Origin: an uncultured Bacteroidales bacterium | GTDB lineage: Bacteria > Bacteroidota > Bacteroidia > Bacteroidales > Paludibacteraceae | NCBI GenBank assembly: GCA_937885465.1 | Contig: CAKZZM010000177.1 | Coordinates: 17,322-81,321 of the forward strand | Direction: 5' to 3' | DNA: 64,000 nucleotides | Shown: piece by piece, positions 1 to 8,720 of the stretch | Position numbering within the stretch: position 1 is the stretch's first letter | Layout of the letters: each line of letters starts with the position of its first letter | Program-made: the position numbers and the translations under genes | Notes under the pieces: model-generated | Told to the model about the DNA's origin: nothing | Database searches by the model: none | What the model saw: the letters and a program-made list of their open reading frames with translations, nothing else

Positions 1-264
1 ATCCCTGATGCGCCGGCAAAGATCAGTCTTACCGCCGTGGATAATATCGTCAGTCGGCTAACATGGCAACCCGTTCAGAATGTTAACCGGTATGTCGTAT
101 ATGCTTTTCCTACATATCAAACACCTGATTTCGACAACCCGCAATATATCTATTGCATCACAAACGATACAGAAATAACCTTCTCTTTCGACCCTGAAGA
201 ATATATAATTTGCGTCACCGCGATTGACCGCTATCACCACGAATCAATGCCCGCCGTTCTCTAA
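1..264 (+). CDS. C-terminal end of a probable family-10-like glycosidase (5' truncated by window)
   Basis: The reading frame is open from base 1 to a TAA at 262-264, so this is the tail of a gene starting before the window. The 87 visible residues form a fibronectin-III-like beta domain, with LTWQPV near the start, VVYAFP in the middle and VTAIDRYHHES near the end. This closely resembles the C-terminal domain that I remember from Bacteroidales GHL10/YngK-like secreted glycosidases, where a phrase like TALDRLHNES ends the protein. The catalytic domain is outside the window, so the enzyme call is inferred from the tail alone. The next gene, recF, starts 7 bases downstream. Confidence 0.5.
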   Translation: MPDAPAKISLTAVDNIVSRLTWQPVQNVNRYVVYAFPTYQTPDFDNPQYIYCITNDTEITFSFDPEEYIICVTAIDRYHHESMPAVL

Positions 265-271
265 CTGCAAT

Positions 272-1459
272 ATGTACCTTAAAAATCTCACAATATTAAA
301 CTACAAAAATATCCGCGAGGCGAATCTCACCTTTGCGAGTAAGATGAATTGTTTTATCGGTCTGAACGGACAGGGGAAGACGAATATCTTAGATGCTGTT
401 TATTACCTCAGTTTCACTAAATCAGCATTTACTGCCATTGATTCGCAAACCATCACCCACAATGAGCAGTTTGCAATGATTCAAGGTCTATACGACAATG
501 CAACGCCGTCTGCTCACCTGTCGTCACCATCATTCTTAACGACTGACGAACCCGCAGAAATGCCCTCAGAAGAAGCCGACACCTTTCAGGTATCGTGCGC
601 ACTACGGCGTGGCCTGAAAAAGCAGTTTCGATATGGTAAGAAAAGTTACGAACGCCTACATGACCATATCGGTGTCATACCCCTTGTGATGGTTTCCCCC
701 TCAGATGCGGAACTAATCATCGAAGGCTCCGACATAAGGCGGCGGTTTGCTGACGGTGTCATCTCGCAATATAACCGCCATTATCTCAGCGCTCTCACCG
801 ATTACAATGCCCTTCTTGCTCAGCGCAATGCGCTCCTAAAGCAGTGCGATGGCGCGGCGGACAGACTGCCGCACGATGTGATGGACATAATAGAGGAAAA
901 AATGTCCGCCCTCGATATACTTATCTTCGAAGAGCGCACTCACTTTATTGAGCGCTTCATTCCCTATTTCCGCAGGGTATATAACAATATAGCGCAAGGT
1001 GCTGAGACCGTGGATATCAACTACAAGTCTCAACTGCAAAACAGAGATATACGCACCTCTCTTCGCGACACACGACCAAGAGACGTTATCCTCGGTTGGA
1101 CATCACAAGGTATTCATAAGGATGATATGGAAATGATTTGTGACGCATACCCGCTTAAGCAAGTTGCGTCACAAGGACAACAAAAGACATGTATTCTCGC
1201 AATGAAATTTGCGCAGGCTCTCTTCCTCGTAAATGAAGGACTGCCAAAACCCATTCTGCTACTGGATGATATCTTCGATAAGTTAGATGCTGAAAGGGTG
1301 GAACGAATTGTTGAACTGCTGCACTCCGATGATTTCGGACAAATTTTCGTCACGGATACCGACCGCCAGCATATTTCCACCATTCTCTCCCACCATAAAG
1401 AATACTCGATGATCTTCAATGTTGCAGCAGGCGAGGTACAGCCTTTACCGCTTGATTAG
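272..1459 (+). CDS. recF: DNA replication and repair protein RecF
   Basis: RecF is an SMC-like ATPase that loads RecA at single-strand gaps. The start at 272 gives the typical N-terminus MYLKNLTILNYKNIREAN; the longer open frame from 224 overlaps the previous gene and adds residues the family lacks. The Walker A motif GLNGQGKTNILDAVYYLS is near residue 30. The signature SQGQQKT is near residue 305, followed by a Walker B-like ILLLDDIFDKLD. At 395 residues it is somewhat longer than usual; the extra length appears to be a low-conservation Ser/Glu-rich insertion around residues 80-110. Its last 15 bases overlap the convergent end of parA. Confidence 0.96.
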   Translation: MYLKNLTILNYKNIREANLTFASKMNCFIGLNGQGKTNILDAVYYLSFTKSAFTAIDSQTITHNEQFAMIQGLYDNATPSAHLSSPSFLTTDEPAEMPSEEADTFQVSCALRRGLKKQFRYGKKSYERLHDHIGVIPLVMVSPSDAELIIEGSDIRRRFADGVISQYNRHYLSALTDYNALLAQRNALLKQCDGAADRLPHDVMDIIEEKMSALDILIFEERTHFIERFIPYFRRVYNNIAQGAETVDINYKSQLQNRDIRTSLRDTRPRDVILGWTSQGIHKDDMEMICDAYPLKQVASQGQQKTCILAMKFAQALFLVNEGLPKPILLLDDIFDKLDAERVERIVELLHSDDFGQIFVTDTDRQHISTILSHHKEYSMIFNVAAGEVQPLPLD

Positions 1460-2203
1460 TTCGCGGGCGAGGGCAATATAGTTTTGAGCACCTTTCGATG
1501 ATTTGTCGTAGTCTATTACCGACAGACCGTGAGAGGGAGCTTCCGACAAGCGCACATTACGAGTAATAACAGTAGAGAACACCAATTTCCCGAAATGCTT
1601 TTTCACCTCTTCATACACTTGCGCTGAAAGGCGTAAGCGATTGTCGTACATAGTAACAAGAAAACCCTCTATTTGCAGATTAGGATTAAGTTGCGATTTT
1701 ATAATCTTTATAGTATTAAGTAGTTTGGCTATTCCCTCCAAAGCAAAGAACTCAGCCTGAACAGGTATAATAACCGAATCACTTGCCGTAAGTGCATTCA
1801 CAGTAATCAATCCTAACGAAGGAGAACAGTCAATAATAATATAATCATACTTTGCTCGAATAGGACTCAGCAAATGCTTTAGAATGTTCTCTCTATCATC
1901 TAAACCGAGCATTTCTATCTCTGCACCTACAAGGTCAATATGCGAAGGAATAATATCTAATCCCTTTACTGCTGTTTCTCGGATAGCTTGTTCTGCTTCC
2001 GCGCCATTTATCAAACACTCATAAAGCGTTGTACCCGCATTGTGAATATCTACACCGAGACCCGACGAAGCATTAGCCTGAGGATCGGCATCTATAAGTA
2101 ACACACGCTTTCCTTCCTTTGCAAGGGCAGCACTGAGGTTGATGGCACTCGTCGTTTTACCTACTCCACCCTTTTGGTTTGCAACTGAAATAATCTTTGA
2201 CAT
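1445..2203 (-). CDS. parA: ParA/Soj chromosome-partitioning ATPase
   Basis: This 252-residue deviant Walker-A ATPase would drive chromosome origin segregation together with ParB on DNA. The N-terminus carries the signature KGGVGKTTSAINLSAAL, followed by LLIDADPQANASSGLG and the Walker B-like YDYIIIDCSPSLGLITVNAL. Late motifs such as TVITRNVRLSEAPSHG match chromosomal ParA/Soj rather than plasmid versions with an N-terminal HTH. Most Bacteroidetes have parB directly downstream; here the downstream side is the convergent recF and no parB is in the window. The promoter at 2233-2263 gives it a short leader. Confidence 0.96.
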   Translation of the reverse strand: MSKIISVANQKGGVGKTTSAINLSAALAKEGKRVLLIDADPQANASSGLGVDIHNAGTTLYECLINGAEAEQAIRETAVKGLDIIPSHIDLVGAEIEMLGLDDRENILKHLLSPIRAKYDYIIIDCSPSLGLITVNALTASDSVIIPVQAEFFALEGIAKLLNTIKIIKSQLNPNLQIEGFLVTMYDNRLRLSAQVYEEVKKHFGKLVFSTVITRNVRLSEAPSHGLSVIDYDKSSKGAQNYIALARELIKR

Positions 2204-2232
2204 AGACTTTCTACTTTATCACTTACCGCCTG

Positions 2233-2263
2233 CAAAGTTACATATTTTTTCTGATAGCAACAA
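2233..2263 (-). promoter_or_regulatory. Predicted parA promoter
   Basis: Read on the minus strand there is a -7 box TAACTTTG (complement of 2233-2240) and a TTG at 2261-2263, 20 bases apart. This matches the Bacteroidetes sigma-factor consensus. It lies about 30 bases upstream of the parA start codon. Confidence 0.6.
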
Positions 2264-2315
2264 CTTTTTTATAAAAAATTCTGCTCGGCATATATCACCC
2301 TCTCTCGCTATATAC

Positions 2316-2349
2316 AAAATAACGCTACCTGTACAGATAGCGTTATTTT
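2316..2349. terminator. Hairpin between ferredoxin and parA genes
   Basis: A 12-base-pair perfect stem (AAAATAACGCTA at 2316-2327, TAGCGTTATTTT at 2338-2349) encloses a 10-base loop. It is T-rich on the plus-strand 3' side and AT-rich on the other. It sits 17 bases past the ferredoxin stop codon, so it most likely terminates that minus-strand transcript. Confidence 0.7.
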
Positions 2350-2365
2350 TTGTTTTTTATCTCTC

Positions 2366-2530
2366 TTAGAGTGAAATTGCGCCGCTCGGACAAACACTTG
2401 CGCATGTACCGCACTCAGTACACTCATCAGGGTTGATAGAATAGATGTCGCCCTCAGAGATGGCGCCCATCGGACACTCGTCGATGCAAGTACCGCATGC
2501 AACGCAGTCGTTAGAAATCTTGTAAGCCAT
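2366..2530 (-). CDS. 2[4Fe-4S] ferredoxin (54 residues)
   Basis: A complete small ferredoxin that is easily missed because of its length. The protein starts MAYKISNDCVACGTCIDECP and has two classic clusters, each CxxCxxCxxxCP: Cys9, 12, 15, 19 and Cys37, 40, 43, 47. Its size and spacing match the clostridial-type ferredoxins that pass electrons to oxidoreductases such as pyruvate:ferredoxin oxidoreductase in anaerobes. It is monocistronic, with its own promoter at 2723-2753 and a hairpin just after the stop. Its predicted leader of about 185 bases is unusual in containing three to four copies of the interspersed palindromic repeat. Confidence 0.95.
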   Translation of the reverse strand: MAYKISNDCVACGTCIDECPMGAISEGDIYSINPDECTECGTCASVCPSGAISL

Positions 2531-2593
2531 AATCGTTTATATTTAAAAATTTAAAATGCAAAACAAAACACTACCATTGTTTTTGTTTTGAGA

Positions 2594-2685
2594 AGTGGAG
2601 AACATCTCCGAACGTTCTAAAGTGGAGAACGTCTCCGAACGTTCTGAAGTGGAGAACGTCCCCAAAGTCTGAAGTGGAGGACGAA
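2594..2685 (+). repeat. Interspersed palindromic repeat, 3-4 tandem copies
   Basis: Two good copies of the 24-base unit (2594-2617, 2621-2644), one decayed copy (2648-2670) and one fragment (2673-2681) follow each other at about 27 bases. The core is GAACGTCTCCGAACGTTC, whose ends GAACGT and ACGTTC are inverted repeats. The array lies in the predicted ferredoxin leader. Confidence 0.9.
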
Positions 2686-2722
2686 AACCACAATCCCCAA
2701 AAATGATTAGTTAAATCGTATG

Positions 2723-2753
2723 CAAAGGTAATTCATTTTAATTATATACGCAA
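2723..2753 (-). promoter_or_regulatory. Predicted ferredoxin promoter
   Basis: On the minus strand a -7 box TACCTTTG (complement of 2723-2730) and a TTG (complement of 2751-2753) are separated by 20 bases. Transcription would start near 2717, leaving about 185 bases before the start codon at 2530. Confidence 0.6.
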
Positions 2754-3145
2754 GAAAAAAATAAAAAAACACGTTTATATACCAATTTTTGGGTATAAAA
2801 ACGTGTAATATGCAGGATATTCATCTCCCGCTCGGCATCTTCAAGAGGAATAAACTCGTGCCTGTTAGGTAATTTGACATTATACCAACTACGCACGTAG
2901 TTTACTTTGACGCATTGCAAAACCATAATTACGGGTTCAGAACGTTCGGAGACGTTCACCACTACTATATGCGTTGCACGGTTGCTCAAAATCCCGCTAT
3001 CGGAGAGAGCTATACCTGCTTATGTAAAAACAAAAATCACATTTTAGTGCATATTAGTATGGCAAACAAAGATACCTCTTTCTCCCGATGTTATTTCAAA
3101 AAAATTGAATTTTTGCGTTTTTCGCGCAAAAAACCTAAGCAATTA
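2754..3145. other. Gene-poor stretch between ferredoxin and tatA
   Basis: I see no convincing gene, tRNA or structured RNA here. The only recognisable element is one inverted copy of the palindromic repeat at 2940-2963. Short open frames cross it, but they run through the repeat and lack a family match or ribosome binding site. Confidence 0.5.
2940..2963 (-). repeat. Interspersed palindromic repeat, single copy
   Basis: A full 24-base copy in minus orientation, core GAACGTTCGGAGACGTTC followed by ACCACT, which matches the unit at 22256 on the other strand. Confidence 0.9.
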
Positions 3146-3176
3146 TTGCACAATTTGCGGAAAAACCTTACCTTTG
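3146..3176 (+). promoter_or_regulatory. Predicted tatA promoter
   Basis: TTG at 3146-3148 and the -7 box TACCTTTG at 3169-3176 are 20 bases apart, matching the Bacteroidetes consensus. It lies about 105 bases upstream of tatA. Confidence 0.6.
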
Positions 3177-3282
3177 CAGTAAAGACCCGTAAGTGCGAGT
3201 GTCCCCGCTTGCGACAAAATAACGAGTTTGGAACTCTCGAAAACAACGGACTTAATTTTTCATTCTTAATTTATATTCCATC

Positions 3283-3483
3283 ATGCTTGGAACAACTGAA
3301 ATCATCATTATTGCCGCCGTTATCTTGCTACTTTTCGGTGGTTCGCAGATTCCCAAACTGATGCGCGGCATCGGTCAGGGTGTCAATGCCTACAAGAAAG
3401 GTCTTGCGGGTGAAGAAGACGAGGACGAGAAGAAAGCCACTAATTCAGCCCCTCAACAATCCAAAGAGGAAGCCGCCGAATAA
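3283..3483 (+). CDS. tatA: Twin-arginine translocase subunit TatA/E
   Basis: This 66-residue protein has the TatA layout. A short N-terminal membrane helix (about residues 5-19, rich in Ile/Leu/Ala) is followed by the conserved hinge FGGSQIPKLMRGIGQGV, an amphipathic helix and an acidic Lys/Glu tail. TatA oligomers form the passage for folded proteins carrying twin-arginine signals. tatC follows 164 bases downstream on the same strand, and no tatB is seen, as expected for a minimal TatA-TatC system. A longer overlapping frame from 2915 is a shadow in another frame. Confidence 0.95.
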   Translation: MLGTTEIIIIAAVILLLFGGSQIPKLMRGIGQGVNAYKKGLAGEEDEDEKKATNSAPQQSKEEAAE

Positions 3484-3488
3484 CCCCG

Positions 3489-3585
3489 AATCGGTCATTG
3501 CTTTTTAATGATTACGGTTTTACTTTTGAATAATTTTTTGCTGGTTTGAAGTCGCAAGGGGGTTCAATTGTAATAATGACCGATT
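3489..3585. repeat. 11-base inverted repeat between tatA and tatC
   Basis: AATCGGTCATT at 3489-3499 is exactly complementary to AATGACCGATT at 3575-3585, 75 bases apart. In the transcript these could pair and loop out most of the 164-base spacer, which might separate tatA and tatC expression. No T-run follows, so it is not a standard terminator. Confidence 0.6.
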
Positions 3586-3647
3586 TGGGACAAATTGCCT
3601 CTTTCTTTTATGCTCGGCTTATATGCCGAAAATTAAACAATCGGTAA

Positions 3648-4445
3648 ATGGCAAATGAAATGTCGTTAGGCGAGCACTTCGAGGAACTGCGAGGTGTGTT
3701 ATTGCGCGGGCTTATGGCTTGGGCGGCGGGTTTCGTCGTTTGCTTCGCGCTGCGCAATCTGCTTTTTCGGTTTTTATTTGCACCTGCAAGTAGCGACTTC
3801 ATACTCTATCGCGGTCTGTGTCGCCTCAGCGAATGGACGGGTTGGGCAAGCCTGTGTCCGGAGTCGTTCGAGTCACATTTCATCTCCACTGAACTGACGG
3901 CACAGTTCACAACTCATCTCAGTGCCTCACTTTGGGGCGGGTTGGTGTTGGCGGCACCTTATATAATCATCCTTCTATACCGCTTCGTTGCCCCAGCCTT
4001 ATACGAAAAGGAACGGTGGTTCTCAGTCCGCCTGACCATTGTAGCATCGCTGCTTTTCTTTGCGGGCGTGGCAATAAATTATCTGCTCATTTTTCCCCTC
4101 TCTTATCGCTTCCTCGCCACATATCAGGTGCAGGAGGATGTAGTGAATACGATAACGCTCTCGTCATATATCTCATCGTTCCTCGTACTATCGCTGATGA
4201 TGGGCGTAATGTTTGAACTGCCCGTTGTTACTTGGCTGCTTGCCCGCATGGGTTTTGTGGACAAAAAAAGCCTGCGGCATTACCGCAAGCATGCTTTGGT
4301 TATTATTATGATTGTTGCCGCCGTCATAACCCCGACCGGCGATGCCGCAACTCTCTGCATCGTTACGCTACCTATCTACCTTCTCTACGAATTATCAATC
4401 CTTGCTATTCCGACAGCAAATCAGAAAGCAGAAGATCACAGTTGA
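3648..4445 (+). CDS. tatC: Twin-arginine translocase subunit TatC
   Basis: A 265-residue multipass inner-membrane protein, the Tat signal-peptide receptor. The N-terminus MSLGEHFEELRGVLLRGL matches the conserved TatC cytoplasmic motif (HLxELRxR). The central APYIIILLYRFVAPALYEKE and FELPVVTWLLARMGFV segments are also typical, as is the last helical pair with VAAVITPTGD. About six hydrophobic segments are visible. A divergent 3' remnant of a second tatC occurs at 58182-58415, so this is the only intact copy here. The gene ends 17 bases before the convergent bamA. Confidence 0.96.
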   Translation: MANEMSLGEHFEELRGVLLRGLMAWAAGFVVCFALRNLLFRFLFAPASSDFILYRGLCRLSEWTGWASLCPESFESHFISTELTAQFTTHLSASLWGGLVLAAPYIIILLYRFVAPALYEKERWFSVRLTIVASLLFFAGVAINYLLIFPLSYRFLATYQVQEDVVNTITLSSYISSFLVLSLMMGVMFELPVVTWLLARMGFVDKKSLRHYRKHALVIIMIVAAVITPTGDAATLCIVTLPIYLLYELSILAIPTANQKAEDHS

Positions 4446-4462
4446 ATTAAAGGAAGTTAGCA

Positions 4463-7066
4463 CTATAACTCCTGACCGAGTACAAAGTGGAACTGGCTCT
4501 TGCCGTAACTATCGGAGCCGTTGATTTTATCAAAGCCCCACCCCCAGTCGATACCCATCAGGCCGAACATTGGCAAAAAGATACGTACGCCCAGACCGAG
4601 TGAACGCTTGAGGTCAAACGGGTTAAAGTCTTTTATGTCCGCCCAGCAGTTACCGGCCTCAGCAAACCCGAGTAACCAAATAGTGGCATTCTGCTCAAGC
4701 GATACGGGGTAACGTAACTCCATAGTATATTTATTATAGACATATCCGAGGTTACGCCCGACTGCAGGGTCGTATGGTGTCAGCGAGCCTGAGGAGTAAC
4801 CACGCATAGCAATATAATCGGTGGAGTAAGAGGAGTAAGAGGTCATACCGTCACCACCCATATAGAACGACTCGAACGGTGACTTGGCGTACTTGTTAAA
4901 ATGCCCTAAATAGCCGAACTCCGCGCGTGCCATAAGCACGAGTTTTGAGTCTTTTGTAAGCGGAGTGAACACTTTCCCTGAGAATTTCCACTTATGATAT
5001 TCGAGCAAGTTATACCTCTCCGACACATTCATTGTAGAATAGTCTTTGCCGTTCATAAGCGACCAAGGCGGCGTTATCTTCAGCGACAAGGAGAACTGCG
5101 AACCGCGACGAGTATAGATGGGGTTATCTATCGAGTTACGCGATAGGTTAAGAGTGATAGCGAGGTTGTGCGAGAGGCCATCAGAGATAAGCAGATATGG
5201 CCACGACTTCATCATATACAGTTGATACGACAACTCCCCATAGAAAGTGAAATAGTCGTCGGGCCAGTGCAGACGCTTGCCATACCCTATTGAGGCACCG
5301 AGTGTTCTCAGATACTTATCGGGGTCAGCCTCCTGCTCTTGCAGTTGTTGGTAATAATCGTTATAATTGCTTCCGTAAGAATTGTAATAATAAGTAGAAT
5401 ACGTGGAATAGAGGCTGTTATAAGCGTTTATATATCTGTCGGAATAGCCCGTCTGCATGGCGAAGTAAACACTTGCGCTGAGCGAGTTAGGTCTCTTTCC
5501 TCCCACCCATGGTTCGAGGAAAGAGATGGAGGCAGAGGTGTAATACACACCATTCGTGCGAGCATTGATAGTGAAAGTCTGACCCTCACCTTGCGGAACG
5601 ATGCGATACGCCTTCTTATTGAAGAGATTTTGAATAGCGAAGTTAGTAAACTTCAATCCGAGTGAACCTACCAAACCTGTTGCCCCCCAACCGAGTGAGA
5701 ACTCTATCTGGTCTGACGACTTAGTCTCCAACTGATAGGTTATATCCACCGTTCCGTTATCGGGATTAGGCTGAATATCCGGCACAAGTTTCTCTTGGTC
5801 GAAATGCCCCATCTGCGCCAATTCACGCAGCGAGCGCATGATATCCGACTGCGAGTACAGCTGTCCCGGCTTGGTGTACAACTCGCGCCTTACAACATGC
5901 TCATATACGCGGGTGTTACCTACTATATTAACCTCATTAATAGTGGCGGGCTTACCTTCATACATTCGCATCTCGAAGTCGATACTGTCACCCTCTATCT
6001 TTATTTCAACAGGGTCGATATTGAAAAACAGATAACCGCGGTCAGTATATAGTTTTGCCACGGCATCGTCGTTCTCACTCAATCGCTTATTCAGTTCTTT
6101 AAGGTTATACACATCGCCTTTCTTGATGCCCAACACCATATTCAAAGTCTCGTATGGATAGACGGTGTTACCCACCCATTGAATATTGCGGATATAATAT
6201 TTCTCGCCCTCGGAGATTGTCATATAGACATCCACTTTCGTCGGGTCCTCAGGTGCAGGCACAACGGAATCGGCAACGATATAGGCATCGCGATAGCCGT
6301 TCTCGTTATACTTTTCTATAAGCGTTTTCTTATCTTTCTCAAACTCGTCGGCAACGAACTTCTTTGTTCGGAAGAAGTTAATGATATTGTTATCATTAGT
6401 CTTCTTCATAGTGTGGTTTATCTTATTATGCGTAAATGCCTCGTTACCGGTGATATATATTGCATTAATTTTCGTCTTCTGCTTCTTATCAACCCTTACT
6501 GTTACTTTTACATATCCGTGATGGTCCGGGTCATCCTGTTGCAACACCCGCACATCAGCATTGAGAAAGCCTTTGTCGGCATAATACTTCTTCACCACCG
6601 TCTTGGCGCGGTCGGCAAGGTTAGGAGTCATCTGGCTACCCTTGTTTATTCCGACCTTTACCTCTATATCTTCCTTCTCAGACTTTTTCACTCCCTCATA
6701 AGTGATATCACTCACCCTCGGACGCTGTTTCAAAGCAATATTCAGCCATATCTTTTGTCCCTCAATCTTTGTTGCCTCAATCTTCACATCAGAGAAGAGA
6801 CCTTGTTTCCAAAACCGCTTAACAGCCTTCGTTATCTGTTCGCCGGGCACCTCTATCTTATCCCCAACTGCCAAACCGGAAAAACCGATAAGTACGAAGT
6901 CTTCGTACGCATCGGCTCCTGATACGGTTATACCTGCAATCTCGTAAGTCCTACGCTGCAGCCCGTACTCAATCTTCGGGAGAGAAACCACCGCCGTGTC
7001 TTGCGCAATAATCAAAGCGGAGGCGGCAAATAGCGAGAATAATATTATCGTTAAAAAACGCTTCAA
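4463..7066 (-). CDS. bamA: Outer-membrane protein assembly factor BamA
   Basis: BamA (Omp85) inserts beta-barrel proteins into the outer membrane. The 867-residue product has a signal peptide (about residues 1-21, ending LIIAQD), five POTRA-type repeats to about residue 460 (for instance near ISDITYEGVKK, INAIYITGNEAF and IRNIQWVGNTVYPYE) and a C-terminal barrel with FMGGDGMTSYSSY and GVRIFLPMFGLMGIDWGWGF, the latter matching the conserved last strands. It follows uppS by 10 bases in a porG-like, uppS, bamA operon, an order common in Bacteroidetes. The barrel contains a Tyr/Ser-rich loop around residues 545-575. The last residue is Leu rather than the usual aromatic. Confidence 0.96.
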   Translation of the reverse strand: MKRFLTIILFSLFAASALIIAQDTAVVSLPKIEYGLQRRTYEIAGITVSGADAYEDFVLIGFSGLAVGDKIEVPGEQITKAVKRFWKQGLFSDVKIEATKIEGQKIWLNIALKQRPRVSDITYEGVKKSEKEDIEVKVGINKGSQMTPNLADRAKTVVKKYYADKGFLNADVRVLQQDDPDHHGYVKVTVRVDKKQKTKINAIYITGNEAFTHNKINHTMKKTNDNNIINFFRTKKFVADEFEKDKKTLIEKYNENGYRDAYIVADSVVPAPEDPTKVDVYMTISEGEKYYIRNIQWVGNTVYPYETLNMVLGIKKGDVYNLKELNKRLSENDDAVAKLYTDRGYLFFNIDPVEIKIEGDSIDFEMRMYEGKPATINEVNIVGNTRVYEHVVRRELYTKPGQLYSQSDIMRSLRELAQMGHFDQEKLVPDIQPNPDNGTVDITYQLETKSSDQIEFSLGWGATGLVGSLGLKFTNFAIQNLFNKKAYRIVPQGEGQTFTINARTNGVYYTSASISFLEPWVGGKRPNSLSASVYFAMQTGYSDRYINAYNSLYSTYSTYYYNSYGSNYNDYYQQLQEQEADPDKYLRTLGASIGYGKRLHWPDDYFTFYGELSYQLYMMKSWPYLLISDGLSHNLAITLNLSRNSIDNPIYTRRGSQFSLSLKITPPWSLMNGKDYSTMNVSERYNLLEYHKWKFSGKVFTPLTKDSKLVLMARAEFGYLGHFNKYAKSPFESFYMGGDGMTSYSSYSTDYIAMRGYSSGSLTPYDPAVGRNLGYVYNKYTMELRYPVSLEQNATIWLLGFAEAGNCWADIKDFNPFDLKRSLGLGVRIFLPMFGLMGIDWGWGFDKINGSDSYGKSQFHFVLGQEL

Positions 7067-7076
7067 ATAGTGAATG

Positions 7077-7826
7077 TTATGAGTTATGAGTTATGAGTTG
7101 CTCTGATGTTTTGCCGAAACGACGTTCGCGGTGTTGGTAGTCAACTATTGCCTTGTAAAACTCTTCTGCGGTGAAGTCCGGCCAATAGCAATCTGTGAAA
7201 TATAGTTCTGCGTAGGCAAGTTGCCAAAGCAGGAAATTGCTTATTCTCAGTTCACCACTCGTGCGGATAAGCAAATCAGGGTCAGGATAAAGAGCCGTTG
7301 CGAGATTTGCCGCTACTGTTTGTTCCGTTATTTCATCTGCATTTAAATGCCCTTTTAACGCCGTTTCAGTAATTTTCTTCACTGCCTCTGTTATTTCCCA
7401 GCGGGCGGAATAGGAAAGTGCCAAAATGAGAGTCAGGCCTGTGTTTTGGGCTGTCTCATCTATCAAAGCGAGGAACTTACGGCGAGCACCCTCCGGCAAG
7501 CGATCGGTATCTCCTATCGTTACGAGCCTCACATTATTGTTCATTAGCGTATCACGCTCCTTAGCAATGGTATCAACAAGAATTGTCATCAAGGCGTTAA
7601 CCTCCTCTATCGGGCGATTCCAATTCTCTATTGAGAAGGCATAAAGAGTGAGATAACCAATTCCTAATTCGGCGGCTGCTTCCGTCACCTCATGCACTAC
7701 CTGCACGCCTTTCCTATGCCCGAAGACGCGAGCCATACCGTGCTGCTTTGCCCATCGCCCATTACCATCCATAATGACGGCTATATGGCGAGGCAAGCGT
7801 TCTCTATCTATCTGCTCTTTATACAT
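7077..7826 (-). CDS. uppS: Isoprenyl transferase (undecaprenyl diphosphate synthase)
   Basis: The enzyme condenses eight isopentenyl units onto farnesyl diphosphate to make the C55 lipid carrier for peptidoglycan and O-antigen. The 249-residue protein starts with the family motif HIAVIMDGNGRWAKQHG, which includes the catalytic Asp, then carries TLYAFSIENWNRP and ends with DLLIRTSGELRISNFLLWQ and YAELYFTDCYWPDF, all cis-prenyltransferase signatures. It begins 19 bases after the DUF6089 gene and ends 10 bases before bamA, consistent with one transcript. Confidence 0.97.
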   Translation of the reverse strand: MYKEQIDRERLPRHIAVIMDGNGRWAKQHGMARVFGHRKGVQVVHEVTEAAAELGIGYLTLYAFSIENWNRPIEEVNALMTILVDTIAKERDTLMNNNVRLVTIGDTDRLPEGARRKFLALIDETAQNTGLTLILALSYSARWEITEAVKKITETALKGHLNADEITEQTVAANLATALYPDPDLLIRTSGELRISNFLLWQLAYAELYFTDCYWPDFTAEEFYKAIVDYQHRERRFGKTSEQLITHNS

Positions 7827-7845
7827 AGTCGTAAATTAAAGTCGG

Positions 7846-8544
7846 TTACCAATCGCAGGACCTGCAAATCTTCTTCGCTTCGACAAAGTCAAAAATCAGA
7901 CCAAAAGTGAGGCAACCCGTCAAATCACAATTAAGAAAATTAGTGCCGTTCAGTCTTTCGACATTATTATAGTCATCAATATTTTCCAAATTATCAACAA
8001 AATACATAGCATGTTGCCATGCTAATATCAAGCCGCAATGCTGCGCGAAATTCCACTTAAAGCCGAATCCGAAAGGAATACAAAAAGCGAGATTTCCATA
8101 AGACTCATACCCGTCGTACAACGATCCGCCCAAACCGAGAAAGATATAAGGGGTATAAGGGCGGATATTTCCTGTGCCCCAATCGTTACCATAGCGAAAG
8201 AAGTTATACTCGGCGCAGATATCAACAGATATCATCTTATTCGTCAGCACCTGCTGCTTACTTAGGTCGGGCACAAAACCCGCACCGTCAACCGGATACT
8301 TAAAACCATAACGGGCATACTGTCCTTTAACCTGCAATGCCCAACGGCGGTCGAACTTATAACGGAACTGCAAACCATACACCTCACGAGGGTGCATAAA
8401 AATATGCCGATTAGCATCGCCAACATAATAACTCATACCACCCTGTAAACCCAACTCCAAAAGATATGGTCCGTTGCCTGCCTCAACACTAATCGCGCAC
8501 AAAACAAATCCTAATGATAATATTACGACCCTTCCAATACGCAT
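7846..8544 (-). CDS. DUF6089 / PorG-like outer-membrane beta-barrel protein
   Basis: A 232-residue secreted protein, counted from the internal ATG at 8544, which places the signal peptide (MRIGRVVILSLGFVLCAISV) directly at the N-terminus; the frame also opens 12 bases earlier. The mature part has alternating beta-strand patterns such as ELGLQGGMSYYVGDANRHIF and PYTPYIFLGLGG, typical of DUF6089. PorG of Porphyromonas gingivalis, a type IX secretion component, belongs to this family, but DUF6089 members also occur without that role, so no symbol is given. It is the first gene of the operon with uppS and bamA. Confidence 0.8.
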   Translation of the reverse strand: MRIGRVVILSLGFVLCAISVEAGNGPYLLELGLQGGMSYYVGDANRHIFMHPREVYGLQFRYKFDRRWALQVKGQYARYGFKYPVDGAGFVPDLSKQQVLTNKMISVDICAEYNFFRYGNDWGTGNIRPYTPYIFLGLGGSLYDGYESYGNLAFCIPFGFGFKWNFAQHCGLILAWQHAMYFVDNLENIDDYNNVERLNGTNFLNCDLTGCLTFGLIFDFVEAKKICRSCDW

Positions 8545-8617
8545 TATGAAATACAAAATTACAACTATTTTTCAAATCAGACAAATAAAACTTCAAAAAT
8601 TCAGAAATCAGATTTTA

Positions 8618-8625
8618 CAAAATTA
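8618..8625 (-). promoter_or_regulatory. Predicted -7 box for the porG-like operon
   Basis: TAATTTTG on the minus strand (complement of 8618-8625) matches TAnnTTTG. A -33 element is not clear. It lies back-to-back with the kduD promoter. Confidence 0.4.
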
Positions 8626-8642
8626 TAAATTGCATTATTTAA

Positions 8643-8673
8643 TTGCATAAATACATTTTTTTTACTAATTTTG
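8643..8673 (+). promoter_or_regulatory. Predicted kduD promoter
   Basis: TTG at 8643-8645 and TAATTTTG at 8666-8673 are 20 bases apart. Transcription would start about 40 bases before kduD. The region shares 50 AT-rich bases with the divergent promoter. Confidence 0.6.
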
Positions 8674-8720
8674 CATAGAAATAATATGGCAAACATATTT
8701 CTCTTAAAATACAAATTATT

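Noticed and set aside
2738..2989. Minus-strand open frame of 83 codons
   Set aside because: It runs across the palindromic repeat (its NVSERSE residues are repeat DNA) and the ferredoxin promoter; no family match or ribosome binding site.
2915..3361. Plus-strand open frame of 148 codons
   Set aside because: It overlaps the predicted tatA promoter and tatA itself in another frame; composition is not protein-like.
6179..6922. Plus-strand open frame of 247 codons inside bamA
   Set aside because: Antisense to the POTRA region of bamA; hydrophobic composition arises from the reverse complement.
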